A program made the position numbers and the translations under genes. The notes under the pieces are model-generated. The model worked only from the letters and a program-made list of their open reading frames with translations. It had not been told where the DNA came from and did not search any database. This document shows, in pieces, positions 1 to 12,513 of a stretch of DNA of 64,000 bases (within the stretch, counting starts at the first letter, position 1; each line of letters begins with the position of its first letter). The DNA comes from Lutimaribacter saemankumensis (GTDB taxonomy: Bacteria; Pseudomonadota; Alphaproteobacteria; Rhodobacterales; Rhodobacteraceae). The stretch spans positions 62,001-126,000 of the forward strand of contig NZ_FNEB01000010.1 in the NCBI RefSeq assembly GCF_900100005.1. Direction: 5' to 3'.

Positions 1-625
1 GGAACCGGTCGAAGAGGTCACGATCGACGTCGATGACGACTATACCGGCGCGGTGATCGAAAAGATCACCGGCCCGCGCAAGGGCGAGCTGGCCGAGATG
101 AAACCCGCAGGCGTCGGTAAGACGCGCATCATCGCGCATGTGCCGTCGCGCGGGCTGATCGGCTATCACGGCGAATTCCTGACCGACACGCGCGGCACCG
201 GCGTTCTGAACCGCGTCTTCCACGGCTGGACCCCGCACAAGGGCGCGATCCCGGGCCGGCGCGCGGGCGTTCTGATCTCGATGGAGGATGGCGAGGCCGT
301 GGCCTATGCGCTGTGGAACCTCGAAGAGCGCGGCCGCATGTTCATCGGCCCGCAGGAAAAGGTCTACCAGGGCATGATCATCGGCGAACACAGCCGCGAC
401 AACGATCTCGAGGTGAACCCGCTGAAGGGCAAGAAGCTGACCAACGTGCGGGCCAGCGGCACGGACGACGCGGTCCGGCTGACGCCCCATATCCAGTTCA
501 CGCTGGAAGAGGCGATTGCCTATATTAACGACGACGAACTGGTCGAGGTGACGCCGAACGCGATCCGTCTGCGCAAGCGGTATCTCGATCCGCACGAACG
601 CAAGCGGATGTCGAAAACGATATAA
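1..625 (+). CDS. typA: Translational GTPase TypA/BipA, C-terminal part (5' end outside window)
   Basis: Ribosome-associated GTPase of the elongation-factor family, linked to ribosome assembly and stress adaptation. Reading from base 2 the frame opens with EPVEEVTIDVDDDYTG, matching the EF-G-like domain V that follows the GTPase core. The TypA-specific C-terminal domain follows (VPSRGLIGYHGEF, RGTGVLNRVFHGW, the AIAYINDDELVEVTP tail). The protein ends at the TAA at 623-625. About 207 residues are seen, roughly the last third of a protein normally near 605. The GTPase motifs lie upstream of the window. The gene converges on the histidine phosphatase, with only 12 bases between the stops. Confidence 0.95.
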   Translation, partial: EPVEEVTIDVDDDYTGAVIEKITGPRKGELAEMKPAGVGKTRIIAHVPSRGLIGYHGEFLTDTRGTGVLNRVFHGWTPHKGAIPGRRAGVLISMEDGEAVAYALWNLEERGRMFIGPQEKVYQGMIIGEHSRDNDLEVNPLKGKKLTNVRASGTDDAVRLTPHIQFTLEEAIAYINDDELVEVTPNAIRLRKRYLDPHERKRMSKTI

Positions 626-632
626 GCCACCA

Positions 633-671
633 GCAGGTTACGGGTCGATCAGGATGCGGCCCGTGACCTGC
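633..671. other. Hairpin between convergent typA and histidine phosphatase genes
   Basis: GCAGGTTACGGG (633-644) pairs with CCCGTGACCTGC (660-671), 12 pairs with one T-G wobble and a 15-base loop. It sits just after typA and covers the last codons of the minus-strand gene. No T-run follows on either strand, so a terminator role is only possible. Confidence 0.35.
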
Positions 672-1183
672 AGCGCGCCGTCGCGAAGCTCGGCCACGAC
701 GATCTCGCCCGACCGGGGGAAAACTCCGGTCAGCGCGGTGATGTTCACCTGGTGCGTCACCAGCATCAGCCGCGCGCCTTGCGCCCCAGCCAGCAGATCA
801 AGCGTCGCCCGAGTCTGAGCCTCTTCGTTTTCGCGCGACTGAAAGAACGAATTGAGGGGCGGTTTTTCCGTCACCTCGCCAAGGTCCAGCAAACGGGCCG
901 TGTCACGGCAGCGGCACCATTGGCTGGTCCACACGGCATCGAACGCGATCCCGCGTCCGCGCAAGGCTGCACCGATCCGGCGGGCCTGATCGCGGCCCCG
1001 ATCATCCAGGTTTCGTTGCGTGGAGCAATCGGTCACATCGAACCGCGCAGGATCGCCCGTTCCGGGCGCCAGCGCATGACGCATGATGGCAATCGCGCCC
1101 GGCCGTTCCAGCGCGGCCCAGTCGTTGGCCGCCGCTATCGTGGGCAGCAGAAAGCAGAAAAAGGCAAACAGAAACCGGTGCAT
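638..1183 (-). CDS. Histidine phosphatase family protein, exported
   Basis: Probable periplasmic phosphohydrolase of the phosphoglycerate-mutase/SixA-like clan; substrate unknown. The first ~20 residues (MHRFLFAFFCFLLPTIAAAN) form a signal peptide. The catalytic Arg-His pair is in IMRHALAPG at about 35-36. Other expected residues are an Arg in WTSQWCRCRDTA and the second His in MLVTHQVN near 144. The usual RHG motif reads RHA here. The 181-residue length fits a minimal one-domain member. An AGGAGG Shine-Dalgarno stands five bases before the ATG. It lies downstream of, and on the same strand as, the DUF1330 gene, but the 50-base gap leaves co-transcription open. Confidence 0.8.
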   Translation of the reverse strand: MHRFLFAFFCFLLPTIAAANDWAALERPGAIAIMRHALAPGTGDPARFDVTDCSTQRNLDDRGRDQARRIGAALRGRGIAFDAVWTSQWCRCRDTARLLDLGEVTEKPPLNSFFQSRENEEAQTRATLDLLAGAQGARLMLVTHQVNITALTGVFPRSGEIVVAELRDGALQVTGRILIDP

Positions 1184-1233
1184 CGCATCCTCCTTTGGGA
1201 TGCGAAGCTAGGGCCGCGCGGCCCGGCGACCAG

Positions 1234-1521
1234 TTACTCGCTGGTTTCGACGATCAGCAATTCCCGTTCGGACGCGCCGCGTGCGTGATCCAGCGCTTCC
1301 TGGTATTCGGGGCTGTGATAGCAGGCCTCGGCCGCTTCGACCGAAGGGAACTTCGCCACCACATTGCGCGGGCGTTCCTTGCCTTCAAGCTGCACGAAAC
1401 GGCCGCCGCGGGCGATGAACTGCCCGCCATGCTTGGCGATGGCGGGGCCGGCCAGCTTGGCGTATTTGCCATAGGCCTCGTCGTCGGTGACGGTCACATG
1501 GGCGATCCAGAGTGCGGGCAT
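1234..1521 (-). CDS. DUF1330 domain protein
   Basis: Small (95 residues) ferredoxin-like-fold protein of the DUF1330 family, which is distantly related to dimeric alpha-beta barrel proteins; no biochemical role is established. Visible family hallmarks are the opening MPALWIAHVTVTDDEAYGKYA and the central RGGRFVQLEGKERPRNVVAKFPS. The ending YHSPEYQEALDHARGASERELLIVE is also typical. The start is only five bases after the alaS stop and is preceded by GGAGG, so it is almost certainly the last gene of an alaS transcript. Confidence 0.8.
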   Translation of the reverse strand: MPALWIAHVTVTDDEAYGKYAKLAGPAIAKHGGQFIARGGRFVQLEGKERPRNVVAKFPSVEAAEACYHSPEYQEALDHARGASERELLIVETSE

Positions 1522-1526
1522 CAGTC

Positions 1527-4190
1527 TTATCCTCCGATGACGGCCTTGGCGGCCGCGATTGCCTGGGGCGCGTTGGCGGCGTCCTTGCCACCACCCTGCG
1601 CCATGTCGGGACGGCCACCGCCGCCCTTGCCACCCAGCGCCTCAACCGCCGCCTTGACCAGGTCGACCGCCGACAGTTTTCCGGTCAGGTCATCGGTGAC
1701 GCCTGCTGCCACGGCGGCCTTGCCGCCCGTGTCGGCAATCAGAAGCACCGCGCCCGAGCCGATCCGCGCCTTGTGTTCGTCGATCAGCGCGGGCAGGTCT
1801 TTGCCGCTGACGCCCTGCAGGCTCTGAGCAAGGAATTTCACGCCCGCGACCTCTTCGGCCTCGGCTCCGCCGCCCTGCCCCGCGCCGCCGGCCATCGCCA
1901 GTTCGCGCCGCAATTGGGCGACCTCGTTTTCCAGCCGCTTGCGTTCGTCCAGAACGGCACGCACGCGCGCGGCCACGTCACCCGGCGCGGTGCGCAACTC
2001 GGCCGCGGCAGCCGCAAGCTGTGCGGATTGCGCATGCAGATGCGCCAGTGCCGGCGCACCGGTCAGGGCCTCGATCCGGCGCACGCCCGCGCTGCTGGCG
2101 CTGTCGCCCAGCAGGACGAACATACCGATATCGCCGGTCTGGCGCACATGGGTACCGCCGCACAGCTCGATCGAATAGGTCTTGCCGTCGGCGCCCTTGC
2201 CGGTGCCGTCCAGCGCACCCATCGACACGACGCGCACTTCGTCGCCGTATTTTTCACCGAACAGCGCCTGCGCCCCGATCTCGCGCGCATCATCCGGCGT
2301 CATGATCCGGGTGGTGACGGGGCTGTTCTGGCGGATGAAGGCGTTCACCTCGTCCTCGACCTGCACAAGCTCCTGCTCGGACAGGGCCTTGGCGTGGCTG
2401 AAATCGAAGCGCAGCCGGTCTTCGGCGTTCAAACTGCCGCGCTGTGCGACGTGATCGCCAAGAGCACGGCGCAATGCCTCGTGCAGAAGGTGCGTGGCCG
2501 AGTGGTTGGCCCGAATCGCAGTGCGCCGGGCATGATCGACCTCGAGAACCGCCGCGGAACCGCGCGCGATCTCACCGTCTTCGACTTCGGCGATGTGGAT
2601 GAACACGCCCGCCACCTTGCGCGTATCGGTCACACGGGCACGGCCCGTTTCGGTGCGGATGAGTCCGGTGTCGCCGACCTGACCGCCGGATTCGGCGTAA
2701 AACGGCGTCTGGTTCATCACGATCTGCACGGCCTGGCCCTTGGCGGCGCTTTGCACCTCGGCCCCGTCCTGCACCAGCGCCATCACCTGGCCCTCGGCGG
2801 TTTCGGTGTCGTAGCCCAGGAAATCGGTCGCGCCGTGGGTTTCGCCCAAATCGTACCAGATCGCAGCATCCGCCGCCTCACCCGACCCGGCCCATGCGGC
2901 ACGCGCCTTTGCCTTTTGCTCGGCCATGGCGGCGTCGAACCCGTCGGTATCGACGGTCCGGCCCTTTTCGCGCAGCGCGTCCTGCGTCAGATCCAGCGGG
3001 AAACCATAGGTGTCATAGAGTTTGAAGGCCGCCTCGCCCGGCAGCGCTGCGCCGTCGGGCAGAGACGACAATTCGTCATCCAGCAGCTTCAGCCCGCGGT
3101 CCAGCGTCTGCTTGAAGCGGGTTTCCTCCAGCTTCAACGTCTCTTCGATCAGCGCCTGCGCACGGTTCAGCTCCGGGTAAGCCGCACCCATCTGGTTGAC
3201 CAGCGACGGCACCAGCCGGTGCATCAGCGGATCCTTCGCACCCAAAAGGTGGGCGTGGCGCATGGCGCGGCGCATGATCCGGCGCAGAACATAGCCGCGG
3301 CCGTCATTCGATGGCATCACGCCGTCCGCGATCAGGAACGAGGTCGACCGCAGGTGATCCGCGATCACCCGGTGATGCACGCTGCCCGGCCCGTCCGGGT
3401 CGGTGCTGGTGGCGTCGGCGCTTGCCTCGATCAGGCTGCGGATCAGGTCGGTCGCGTAGTTGTCGTTGGTGCCCTGCAACAGCGCGGCCACCCTTTCGAT
3501 CCCCATCCCGGTGTCGATCGACTGGTTCGGCAGCTCGGTCCGGCTGCCATCCTCGAACTGCTCGTATTGCATGAAGACGAGGTTCCAGATCTCGACGAAC
3601 CGGTCGCCGTCTTCCTCGGGCGATCCCGGAGGGCCGCCCCAATACTTGTCGCCATGATCGAAGAAGATCTCCGAACAGGGGCCGCAGGGGCCGGTCGGCC
3701 CCATCATCCAGAAATTGTCGTCCGTGGGGATGCGGATGATGCGGTCGTCGGACAGGCCGGCCACCTTTTTCCAGATGTCCGCCGCCTCGTCATCGGTGTG
3801 ATAGACGGTCACCAGCAGCCGGTCCTTGGGGATATCGAGCTCCTTGGTGATCAGCTCCCACGCAAAGGGGATGGCGTTTTCCTTGAAATAGTCGCCAAAG
3901 CTGAAATTCCCCAGCATCTCGAAAAACGTATGGTGGCGCGCGGTATAGCCCACATTGTCCAGATCGTTGTGCTTGCCGCCGGCACGCACGCATTTCTGCG
4001 CCGTCGTCGCGCGCTTGTAATCGCGGTGTTCGACCCCGGTGAACAGGTTCTTGAACTGCACCATGCCCGAATTCGCGAACATCAGGGTCGGGTCGTTGCG
4101 CGGCACCAGCGGGCTGGACGGCACGATCTCGTGCCCCTGCTTGGCGAAGTAGTTCAAAAAGGTCGAGCGGATGTTGTTCAGCGTCGGCAT
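1527..4190 (-). CDS. alaS: Alanine--tRNA ligase
   Basis: Charges tRNA-Ala with alanine and edits misacylated Ser/Gly. All parts of an 887-residue bacterial AlaRS are visible. The class II catalytic core comes first ([48 protein letters not shown]). The tRNA-recognition domain follows. The editing domain carries zinc-site residues ([21 protein letters not shown]). The C-Ala region is Gly-rich and ends in [11 protein letters not shown]. Length matches the family. It lies between recA and the DUF1330 gene on the same strand. The 153-base gap to recA contains the recA terminator, so alaS probably has its own promoter. Confidence 0.97.
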   Translation of the reverse strand: MPTLNNIRSTFLNYFAKQGHEIVPSSPLVPRNDPTLMFANSGMVQFKNLFTGVEHRDYKRATTAQKCVRAGGKHNDLDNVGYTARHHTFFEMLGNFSFGDYFKENAIPFAWELITKELDIPKDRLLVTVYHTDDEAADIWKKVAGLSDDRIIRIPTDDNFWMMGPTGPCGPCSEIFFDHGDKYWGGPPGSPEEDGDRFVEIWNLVFMQYEQFEDGSRTELPNQSIDTGMGIERVAALLQGTNDNYATDLIRSLIEASADATSTDPDGPGSVHHRVIADHLRSTSFLIADGVMPSNDGRGYVLRRIMRRAMRHAHLLGAKDPLMHRLVPSLVNQMGAAYPELNRAQALIEETLKLEETRFKQTLDRGLKLLDDELSSLPDGAALPGEAAFKLYDTYGFPLDLTQDALREKGRTVDTDGFDAAMAEQKAKARAAWAGSGEAADAAIWYDLGETHGATDFLGYDTETAEGQVMALVQDGAEVQSAAKGQAVQIVMNQTPFYAESGGQVGDTGLIRTETGRARVTDTRKVAGVFIHIAEVEDGEIARGSAAVLEVDHARRTAIRANHSATHLLHEALRRALGDHVAQRGSLNAEDRLRFDFSHAKALSEQELVQVEDEVNAFIRQNSPVTTRIMTPDDAREIGAQALFGEKYGDEVRVVSMGALDGTGKGADGKTYSIELCGGTHVRQTGDIGMFVLLGDSASSAGVRRIEALTGAPALAHLHAQSAQLAAAAAELRTAPGDVAARVRAVLDERKRLENEVAQLRRELAMAGGAGQGGGAEAEEVAGVKFLAQSLQGVSGKDLPALIDEHKARIGSGAVLLIADTGGKAAVAAGVTDDLTGKLSAVDLVKAAVEALGGKGGGGRPDMAQGGGKDAANAPQAIAAAKAVIGG

Positions 4191-4292
4191 GATGGGCGGT
4201 CTCTGGCCTTGTCATTTGCGGGTTTGCGCAGATGTATCCTTGCCATTGCGCGCTGTCCATAACGGGTTGGGATTTCTTCGCCCCGTCAACGA

Positions 4293-4317
4293 AAAGGGCG
4301 CCTGCCCGGCGCCCTTT
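4293..4317 (-). terminator. Rho-independent terminator of recA
   Basis: AAAGGGCGCC (4293-4302) pairs perfectly with GGCGCCCTTT (4308-4317) around a five-base loop. Read on the minus strand, the stem ends in a run of four T before C. It lies 26 bases after the recA stop and before alaS, so it ends the recA transcript. Confidence 0.85.
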
Positions 4318-4343
4318 GGATACGTGTCAAACGGGTGATGCGG

Positions 4344-5420
4344 TCAGCCTTCGAAAACGTCGTCGTCTTCGGCCTCGTGATCGCCTGCGGCCATATCGAA
4401 CTCAAGCCCGTGCGCGGCGCGGATCTTGTCTTCGATCTCCAGCGCCATGGCGGCATTTTCCTTGAGGAAGGTCTTGGCGTTCTCACGCCCCTGGCCGATG
4501 CGTTCGTCACCGTAGCTGAACCATGCACCCGATTTTTCGACCACCCCGGCCTTGACGCCCAGATCCAGCAATTCGCCGGTTTTCGAAATGCCCTCGCCAT
4601 ACATGATGTCGAATTCAACCTGCTTGAAGGGGGGGGCGACCTTGTTCTTGACCACTTTCACGCGGGTTGCGTTGCCGACCACTTCGTCCCGGTCCTTGAT
4701 CGCGCCGATGCGGCGGATATCCAGGCGCACCGAAGAATAGAACTTCAGCGCGTTGCCGCCGGTCGTGGTTTCGGGGCTGCCAAACATGACGCCGATCTTC
4801 ATGCGGATCTGGTTGATGAAGATCACCATGCAGTTGCTGCGGCTGATCGAGCCGGTCAGCTTGCGCATTGCCTGGCTCATCAGGCGGGCCTGAACGCCCA
4901 CATTGCTGTCGCCCATATCGCCTTCGAGTTCGGATTTCGGCGTAAGCGCGGCGACCGAGTCGACTACAACCATGTTGACGGCGCCCGAACGTACCAGCGT
5001 ATCGACGATCTCCAGCGCCTGTTCACCGGTATCGGGCTGGCTGATCAGCAACTCGTCCAGATCGACACCCAACTTCTTGGCATACTGCGGATCGAACGCG
5101 TGCTCGGCGTCCACGAAGGCGCAGACGCCGCCCTTTTTCTGCTCTTCCGCGATGCAATGCAGCGTCAGCGTCGTCTTGCCCGAGGATTCGGGGCCGTAAA
5201 TCTCGATGATACGGCCCTTGGGCAGGCCGCCGATGCCCAGCGCGATGTCCAGGCCCAGCGATCCGGTCGACGTGGCCTCGATATCGCGGACGGGATTGTC
5301 GCTGCCCATCTTCATGATCGAACCCTTGCCGAATTGCCGTTCGATCTGGGCAAGCGCGCTGTCGAGCGCCTTTTGCTTGTCGGCGTTTTTCTTGCTGTCC
5401 ATGCTGAGAAGATCTGCCAT
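4344..5420 (-). CDS. recA: Recombinase RecA
   Basis: ATP-dependent strand-exchange protein and co-protease for LexA cleavage, the centre of homologous recombination and the SOS response. Walker [10 protein letters not shown] lies at about 76-84, Walker B in [10 protein letters not shown], and the L2/ATP-cap region in [26 protein letters not shown]. The acidic tail ends [10 protein letters not shown]. The 358-residue length is normal. Transcription is monocistronic: a strong terminator follows and an alphaproteobacterial LexA box lies about 60 bases upstream of the start. Confidence 0.98.
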   Translation of the reverse strand: MADLLSMDSKKNADKQKALDSALAQIERQFGKGSIMKMGSDNPVRDIEATSTGSLGLDIALGIGGLPKGRIIEIYGPESSGKTTLTLHCIAEEQKKGGVCAFVDAEHAFDPQYAKKLGVDLDELLISQPDTGEQALEIVDTLVRSGAVNMVVVDSVAALTPKSELEGDMGDSNVGVQARLMSQAMRKLTGSISRSNCMVIFINQIRMKIGVMFGSPETTTGGNALKFYSSVRLDIRRIGAIKDRDEVVGNATRVKVVKNKVAPPFKQVEFDIMYGEGISKTGELLDLGVKAGVVEKSGAWFSYGDERIGQGRENAKTFLKENAAMALEIEDKIRAAHGLEFDMAAGDHEAEDDDVFEG

Positions 5421-5478
5421 TGTGGTTGCTCCGATCCGTTATTCCACACCCTGTCGGGGGCGGCAACACTTGCCTGTT

Positions 5479-5493
5479 GTTCACATATTGTTC
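5479..5493 (-). promoter_or_regulatory. LexA/SOS box of recA (GTTC-N7-GTTC)
   Basis: GTTC at 5479-5482 and GTTC at 5490-5493 are separated by exactly seven bases. This is the direct-repeat SOS box established for Rhodobacter-type alphaproteobacterial LexA. On the recA strand a possible -35 (TTGATC, 5509-5514) and -10 (CAATAT, 5485-5490) are 18 bases apart, so bound LexA would cover the -10. Confidence 0.85.
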
Positions 5494-5520
5494 CTGATCC
5501 CCTTATGAGATCAAAAGCAG

Positions 5521-5540
5521 AACATTTCAACCGAAATGTT
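5521..5540. promoter_or_regulatory. Perfect 8-bp inverted repeat in the recA/sulfotransferase control region
   Basis: AACATTTC (5521-5528) and GAAATGTT (5533-5540) are perfect inverted copies with four bases between. It sits just upstream of the proposed recA -35, between the divergent recA and sulfotransferase genes. It looks like a dimeric-regulator operator; the regulator is unknown. Confidence 0.45.
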
Positions 5541-5567
5541 GTACATTTCCAGATTTGGCGGTTTTGG

Positions 5568-5582
5568 TTAAAAACTCTTTAA
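5568..5582. promoter_or_regulatory. CtrA-like site (TTAA-N7-TTAA)
   Basis: TTAA at 5568-5571 and at 5579-5582 flank seven bases, the classic CtrA half-site spacing. It lies 42-56 bases before the sulfotransferase ATG. The local stretch is AT-rich, so chance occurrence is more likely than for the site in front of cckA. Confidence 0.35.
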
Positions 5583-5623
5583 GGTGCGCAGGGCGATACG
5601 GGCGACAAAAGGCGGGCAGCGGT

Positions 5624-6226
5624 ATGTTGGTGTTCTGGAAACAGAAATTGGTGTTTCTTTCGGTGCCCAAAACCGGGACCACCGCCTATCAGGAGGCGCT
5701 GGCCCCCCTCGCCTCGATGGTGATTCTCGACCCGCCCGAACTGAAACATGCGCCGCTTTACCGCTATAATCGGTTCTTCCGGCCGATGTTCGAAAAGGCG
5801 TGCCGCACCGATGACATGGAAACCCTGGCGGTGATGCGCGAACCGATCTCGTGGCTGGGCAGCTGGTACCGGTATCGCCGGCGCCCGTTCATGCAGGGGC
5901 GGTCCAATGCGACCTTCGATGTCAGCTTCGACGATTTCGTCGAAGGCTACATGCAGGGCAATCCGCCCGGCTTCGCAAATGTCGGCAGCCAGGCCAAGTT
6001 CCTCGAGCCGCGCCCCAATGGCACGGCTGTCACGCATCTTTTCCGCTACGAAGACCAGGCCGGGCTGATCGCCTTTCTCGAACAGCGGCTGGACACGACC
6101 ATCACGCTGCCCCGCGCCAATGTCTCGCCCGAGATGACGTTGACGCTATCGCCGCAGGTCGAACGCAAGCTGCGCCGGAAAAAGGCCGAAGAGTTCGATC
6201 TTTACGCCTCGATCCCCGTTCGGTGA
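5624..6226 (+). CDS. Sulfotransferase-family protein
   Basis: Putative PAPS-dependent sulfotransferase of about 200 residues; acceptor unknown. The 5'-phosphosulfate-binding loop VPKTGTTAYQEAL is near the N-terminus, following LVFWKQKLVFLS. A second phosphate-binding region is in LAVMREPISWLGSWYRYRRRP. I chose the ATG at 5624, which starts just before the conserved beta-strand; the upstream TTG at 5555 would add 23 unconserved residues across the CtrA-like site. The gene is divergent from recA and runs into cckA with 11 bases between the stops. The family assignment is firm at the motif level, the role is not. Confidence 0.75.
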   Translation: MLVFWKQKLVFLSVPKTGTTAYQEALAPLASMVILDPPELKHAPLYRYNRFFRPMFEKACRTDDMETLAVMREPISWLGSWYRYRRRPFMQGRSNATFDVSFDDFVEGYMQGNPPGFANVGSQAKFLEPRPNGTAVTHLFRYEDQAGLIAFLEQRLDTTITLPRANVSPEMTLTLSPQVERKLRRKKAEEFDLYASIPVR

Positions 6227-6237
6227 GGCACGGGATG

Positions 6238-8532
6238 TCAATGCATCTGGCGCTGCACCGTTTCGGTCAGATCGTTGAGAGAGAAAGGCTTGGGAAGAAA
6301 GACGGAATTGGGCAAGTCCTTTTGCGCCTCGCCAAAGCTTTCCTCCGCATATCCCGACACAAACACCACCTGCACGTCAGGCCGGTCGCGCAGCGCCTCG
6401 CGCACCCAGCTTGGCCCGTCGCGTCCCGGCATCACGACATCCGTCACGAACAGGTCCACTTCGAGTGCCGGATCGCGTAGCAGTTCCAGCGCGGCCTCGG
6501 CCGACTCCGCCTCGATCACCGTGTAGCCGCGCAACCGCAGGGCCCGCGCCGCAAAGGCGCGCACGGGCGCCTCGTCCTCGACCAGCAGGATCACCCCGTC
6601 GGCCGGTTTCGCGGGCACCGACGGTTTGTGCACAGCAGGCGCGACGTCGCGGCCCGAATCCTCCAACGCGGGGAAATACAGCGTGAAACACGCGCCCTGC
6701 CCCGGCGTGCTGTCGACAAAGATGTAGCCGCCGCTTTGCTTGACGATGCCATAGACCGTCGACAGGCCAAGCCCGGTGCCCTGCCCGACGGCCTTTGTGG
6801 TGAAAAACGGCTCGAACACCTTTTGCCGCACGTCGTCATCCATGCCGCCGCCATCGTCGCTGACGCGGATCGTGACATAGCGGCCCGCCGGCACCGTCGC
6901 ACGATCGCGCGACAGGGGGGCATCCAGCCGCAGGCAATCGGTTTCGATACGGATTTCGCCGCCTTGCGGCATGGCATCGCGCGCGTTCACGACAAGGTTC
7001 ATCAACACCTGCTCAAGCTGCCGTTTGTCCACGCGGATCGGGCGCAGCGCCGGATCGTGGATCAGCGACAGCGTCACCCGTTCGCCAACCAGCCGGTTCA
7101 GCAGATGCGCCAGGTCGGCCAGCGTGTTGCGGATATCCACCGTTTCGGGCTGCAGGGTCTGCTTGCGTGAGAACGCCAGCAACTGCCCCACAAGCGCGGC
7201 CGCCCGGTTGGCGTTCTGGTTGATCTGAACGAGGTCGGCATAATCCGGGTCGCCCTGGTCGTGGCGCAGCAACAGCAGGTCGCAATGCCCGGTTATCGCG
7301 GTCAGCAGGTTGTTGAAATCGTGGGCGACACCACCGGCCAGTTCACCGATCGCCTGCATCTTCTGGCTCTGCACGAATTGCGCCTCGAGGGTCTTGAACT
7401 CGGTCGCGTCCGACAACACCGCCATAAGCTCGGCCTGCCCGGTGTCCCCGGTGGCGTGCAGCGCCACCTGTACGAACACCTCGCGGTCGGATCGGGCCAG
7501 TCGCAGAAACTCCGAATGGCGGGGCAACCGGCCGGCCAGTGCATCCGCGATCCAGTCCGAGATCGAGCGGCCCAACCCCTCCATCAGCGAAGACAGGGGC
7601 TGACCCTCGCAATCCATCCTTCCCAGAAGCTCCAGCGCCATGCGGTTGGCGCGCCTGACATGCCCGCGGGCATCGACCTGCACCAGCGCGACGGGCAATG
7701 TGTCGAAGAATTCGTTCGTCGCCGGCGTTTTCCGCATGTCGGCCGGCGGCGGCAAAAGAAATATCTCGCGCCGGCCTGCAACCCCTTCGGATTGGGCGAT
7801 CAGGCAATCGATGCCACCTTCGGCGGTGCTGACCTTCTGGACGTGCCCGGGCCTGAGCGGAAGGTCCGGGAAAATCCGGTCGAGCGATTTGTGCCGATCG
7901 CCGATCAGACGGCGCGCGGCGTCGTTCATCGACAGCACCGTGCCGCTGCGCCCGACCGTCAGCAACGGCAGCGCGACCGACCCGCGCCCGCCCGCCACGC
8001 GGTCGGCCATGTCTTCGAGACGCCAGAGAAAGGCATTCGGTTCCAGCCGGTGGGCCGAGATCCGGGTATGCCCACGCCGCGAAACGACGTCTTCGCCGGC
8101 GTGGCCGTCGCTTGCCGCCTTGGTCTGGAGGCGGAAAAGCACGGCCCCCGGATTGGCGAAACTTCGCTCCAGCGCCCCGGCCATCGTGTTTGCACCGCCC
8201 GCAAGCTTTTCCGCGGCAGCGTTGCGGCTGCGGATCGCGCCGTCGCCATCGGTGACAAAGGTCGGCAGAACGTCGTTGTCGACAAACCCTTTCACAAGGT
8301 CGAGCGCGCGGTTCTTTCGCCTTTCATGCAGCCATACGCCGATCCCGGCGACTGCAAAAGCCGAAAGCAATGTGGCCCCCATCGTCAGGCTGCCCAGCGC
8401 AAGCGCCCGGTTTGGCAGGCTCCAGGCGGCCATGAGGCAGATGCACCCAAGCAGCATAACGACACCGCCGCGCTGCAGCACGCGAGCCGCACCGCGCGTG
8501 AATGGACCTTGGGAAATCACGGTGTCGGCCAA
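6238..8532 (-). CDS. cckA: Hybrid sensor histidine kinase/phosphatase CckA
   Basis: Top of the CckA-ChpT-CtrA phosphorelay, which in Rhodobacterales controls motility, gene-transfer-agent production and cell-cycle functions. There are two N-terminal membrane segments (about 24-65) and PAS-like sensory domains (about 75-385). The dimerisation box [12 protein letters not shown] has the phospho-acceptor His at about 404. The ATPase domain has [10 protein letters not shown] and [15 protein letters not shown]-terminal receiver has its phospho-Asp in FVTDVVMPG at about 698. The 764-residue length and the fused receiver are CckA-like. The start appears to be TTG (8532) behind GGGGGCAG; a GTG at 8520 is the alternative. 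A CtrA-like box lies upstream. Confidence 0.9.
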   Translation of the reverse strand: MADTVISQGPFTRGAARVLQRGGVVMLLGCICLMAAWSLPNRALALGSLTMGATLLSAFAVAGIGVWLHERRKNRALDLVKGFVDNDVLPTFVTDGDGAIRSRNAAAEKLAGGANTMAGALERSFANPGAVLFRLQTKAASDGHAGEDVVSRRGHTRISAHRLEPNAFLWRLEDMADRVAGGRGSVALPLLTVGRSGTVLSMNDAARRLIGDRHKSLDRIFPDLPLRPGHVQKVSTAEGGIDCLIAQSEGVAGRREIFLLPPPADMRKTPATNEFFDTLPVALVQVDARGHVRRANRMALELLGRMDCEGQPLSSLMEGLGRSISDWIADALAGRLPRHSEFLRLARSDREVFVQVALHATGDTGQAELMAVLSDATEFKTLEAQFVQSQKMQAIGELAGGVAHDFNNLLTAITGHCDLLLLRHDQGDPDYADLVQINQNANRAAALVGQLLAFSRKQTLQPETVDIRNTLADLAHLLNRLVGERVTLSLIHDPALRPIRVDKRQLEQVLMNLVVNARDAMPQGGEIRIETDCLRLDAPLSRDRATVPAGRYVTIRVSDDGGGMDDDVRQKVFEPFFTTKAVGQGTGLGLSTVYGIVKQSGGYIFVDSTPGQGACFTLYFPALEDSGRDVAPAVHKPSVPAKPADGVILLVEDEAPVRAFAARALRLRGYTVIEAESAEAALELLRDPALEVDLFVTDVVMPGRDGPSWVREALRDRPDVQVVFVSGYAEESFGEAQKDLPNSVFLPKPFSLNDLTETVQRQMH

Positions 8533-8582
8533 GTCGCTGCCCCCGATGCAATCTGTATCGGCGCATTAAGGCGCGCGATGCG

Positions 8583-8597
8583 TTAACCGGGGTTTAA
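8583..8597 (-). promoter_or_regulatory. CtrA box upstream of cckA (TTAA-N7-TTAA)
   Basis: TTAA (8583-8586), seven bases, TTAA (8594-8597), followed by C, which fits the TTAA-N7-TTAAC consensus. It lies about 50-65 bases upstream of the cckA start, in promoter position. It suggests feedback of CtrA on its own kinase. Confidence 0.6.
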
Positions 8598-8635
8598 CAC
8601 GGCAGAAAATCTCTCTGAAGTTGTATTTCTGACGC

Positions 8636-9796
8636 CTACTTCGCCAAAACAGCCAGGTAAAAGCCGTCGCCTTCGGCACCCGGCAACCAACGGCGCTCGT
8701 GGACAAGGCGCCAGTCTTTCCGCCGTTGCAGGAACGCCTCCACTCTTTGCGAGTTCTCGCATTCCAGGAGAGAACATGTCGCATAGGCCAGCACGCCCTC
8801 GGGCGCAACGAGCGGGGCGACTTGCTCAAGAATGCGGTCCTGCGTGGTATTCAACGCTTCCAGCTTGTCGGGCGTCAGCGTCCACTTGCCTTCCGGCGCT
8901 CGGCGCCACGCACCGCTGCCTGAACAGGGCACATCGACCAGGACAAGATCATAGGGTGCGGCCGCCTCGACCTCGGCGTTACCGGCAAGGCGGATGTCGG
9001 CACCGGCCCGGGCGGCACGCGCGGGGATATCCTTCATCCGGTCCGGCGCGGCGTCATGGGCCAGAACCGGGCACCCGAACCGCGCGGCCAGGGCCAGCGC
9101 CTTGCCACCACCACCAGCACAAAAATCCAAAATCTTTCGGGAGCTTACATCCGGTATTTCATGCACCATCGCCTGGCTGGAGCCGTCCTGCAATTCGACC
9201 AACCCGGCCGTATAGGGGGCCGACTGGGCAATGCGCCGCGCACCTTCGGTGACGATCAGGGCCGTGGGGGCGCTGGCCGCGTTCATGGCGGCAATGCCCG
9301 CTTCGGCCAGGGCGCCGCGTGCTGCGTCACGTGTGCCGCGCAGGGTGTTGACGCGCAGCATGACCGGCGCGCGATGGCGCAGGGTTTCGGCCACATCGGA
9401 TGCCGCGTCGCCAAGGCTTTGTTGCCAAAGCGGCAAAAGCCAGTCGGGCAGATCCAGCGCATCCGCCCCCTGCGGTTCGGTGCCGGCTTCCAATTCTTGC
9501 GCGCTCAGCGGTGCCGGTGCGTGGCCTGCGCCGTTGAATAGCGCGGCCAGATCGGCGCCTTCCTCGCGCAAGAGGCCGATCATCCGCGCCCGGCCGGTAT
9601 CCGCGCCCCCACGCACCGCACAAGACCGCCAGCGCCGCAGGGCATCGAACACATGATCCCGGACCGCCGCGCGGTCCTTGGACCCGGCAAAGCGCGAGGC
9701 GCGCGCCCATCGGGTCAGCGCAACCTCGGCCGGGGTGCCGTCACGCACGGTATCGAGGATCCCGGCCGCTGCCTCCACGCGCGCGCCCGGCGTCAA
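8636..9796 (-). CDS. rsmB: RsmB/NOP-family rRNA cytosine-C5 methyltransferase
   Basis: SAM-dependent enzyme that makes 5-methylcytosine in rRNA. The N-terminal ~130 residues form the NusB-like helical domain (RFAGSKDRAAVRDHVFDALRRW). The catalytic domain has the SAM-binding region LDFCAGGGGKALALAARF. The two family cysteines lie in VDVPCSGSGAWRR and YATCSLLECENSQ. At 386 residues it is shorter than E. coli RsmB, so the exact target base is uncertain and another RsmB-like paralogue is possible. The start is a TTG preceded by GAGG at good spacing. It follows guaB on the same strand with a 39-base gap. Confidence 0.85.
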   Translation of the reverse strand: MTPGARVEAAAGILDTVRDGTPAEVALTRWARASRFAGSKDRAAVRDHVFDALRRWRSCAVRGGADTGRARMIGLLREEGADLAALFNGAGHAPAPLSAQELEAGTEPQGADALDLPDWLLPLWQQSLGDAASDVAETLRHRAPVMLRVNTLRGTRDAARGALAEAGIAAMNAASAPTALIVTEGARRIAQSAPYTAGLVELQDGSSQAMVHEIPDVSSRKILDFCAGGGGKALALAARFGCPVLAHDAAPDRMKDIPARAARAGADIRLAGNAEVEAAAPYDLVLVDVPCSGSGAWRRAPEGKWTLTPDKLEALNTTQDRILEQVAPLVAPEGVLAYATCSLLECENSQRVEAFLQRRKDWRLVHERRWLPGAEGDGFYLAVLAK

Positions 9797-9835
9797 ATCC
9801 GCACCTCAAGACCAGCCTGCAACCCCATGATAAAG

Positions 9836-12380
<2,545 letters not shown>

Positions 12381-12513
12381 ACCGGATCGAACATCATCTG
12401 GAAAAGATTTCAGCCGCATCTGCCGCCCAAGGCGCGAAAAATGACGTTTGCCGCCTTTCGCACGGCGCCTCAGCGTCTATGTTCTGCGCAAGCGCGAACA
12501 AGCAGGGCCAGAC

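Noticed and set aside
1512-4262. A 916-codon open frame on the plus strand antisense to alaS
   Set aside because: It mirrors alaS codon bias at high GC, has no recognisable domain, and alaS itself is complete and unmistakable.
8533-8635. LexA box in front of cckA, as reported for Rhodobacter capsulatus
   Set aside because: No GTTC-N7-GTTC or GAAC-N7-GAAC is present in the gap; only the CtrA-type motif is seen.
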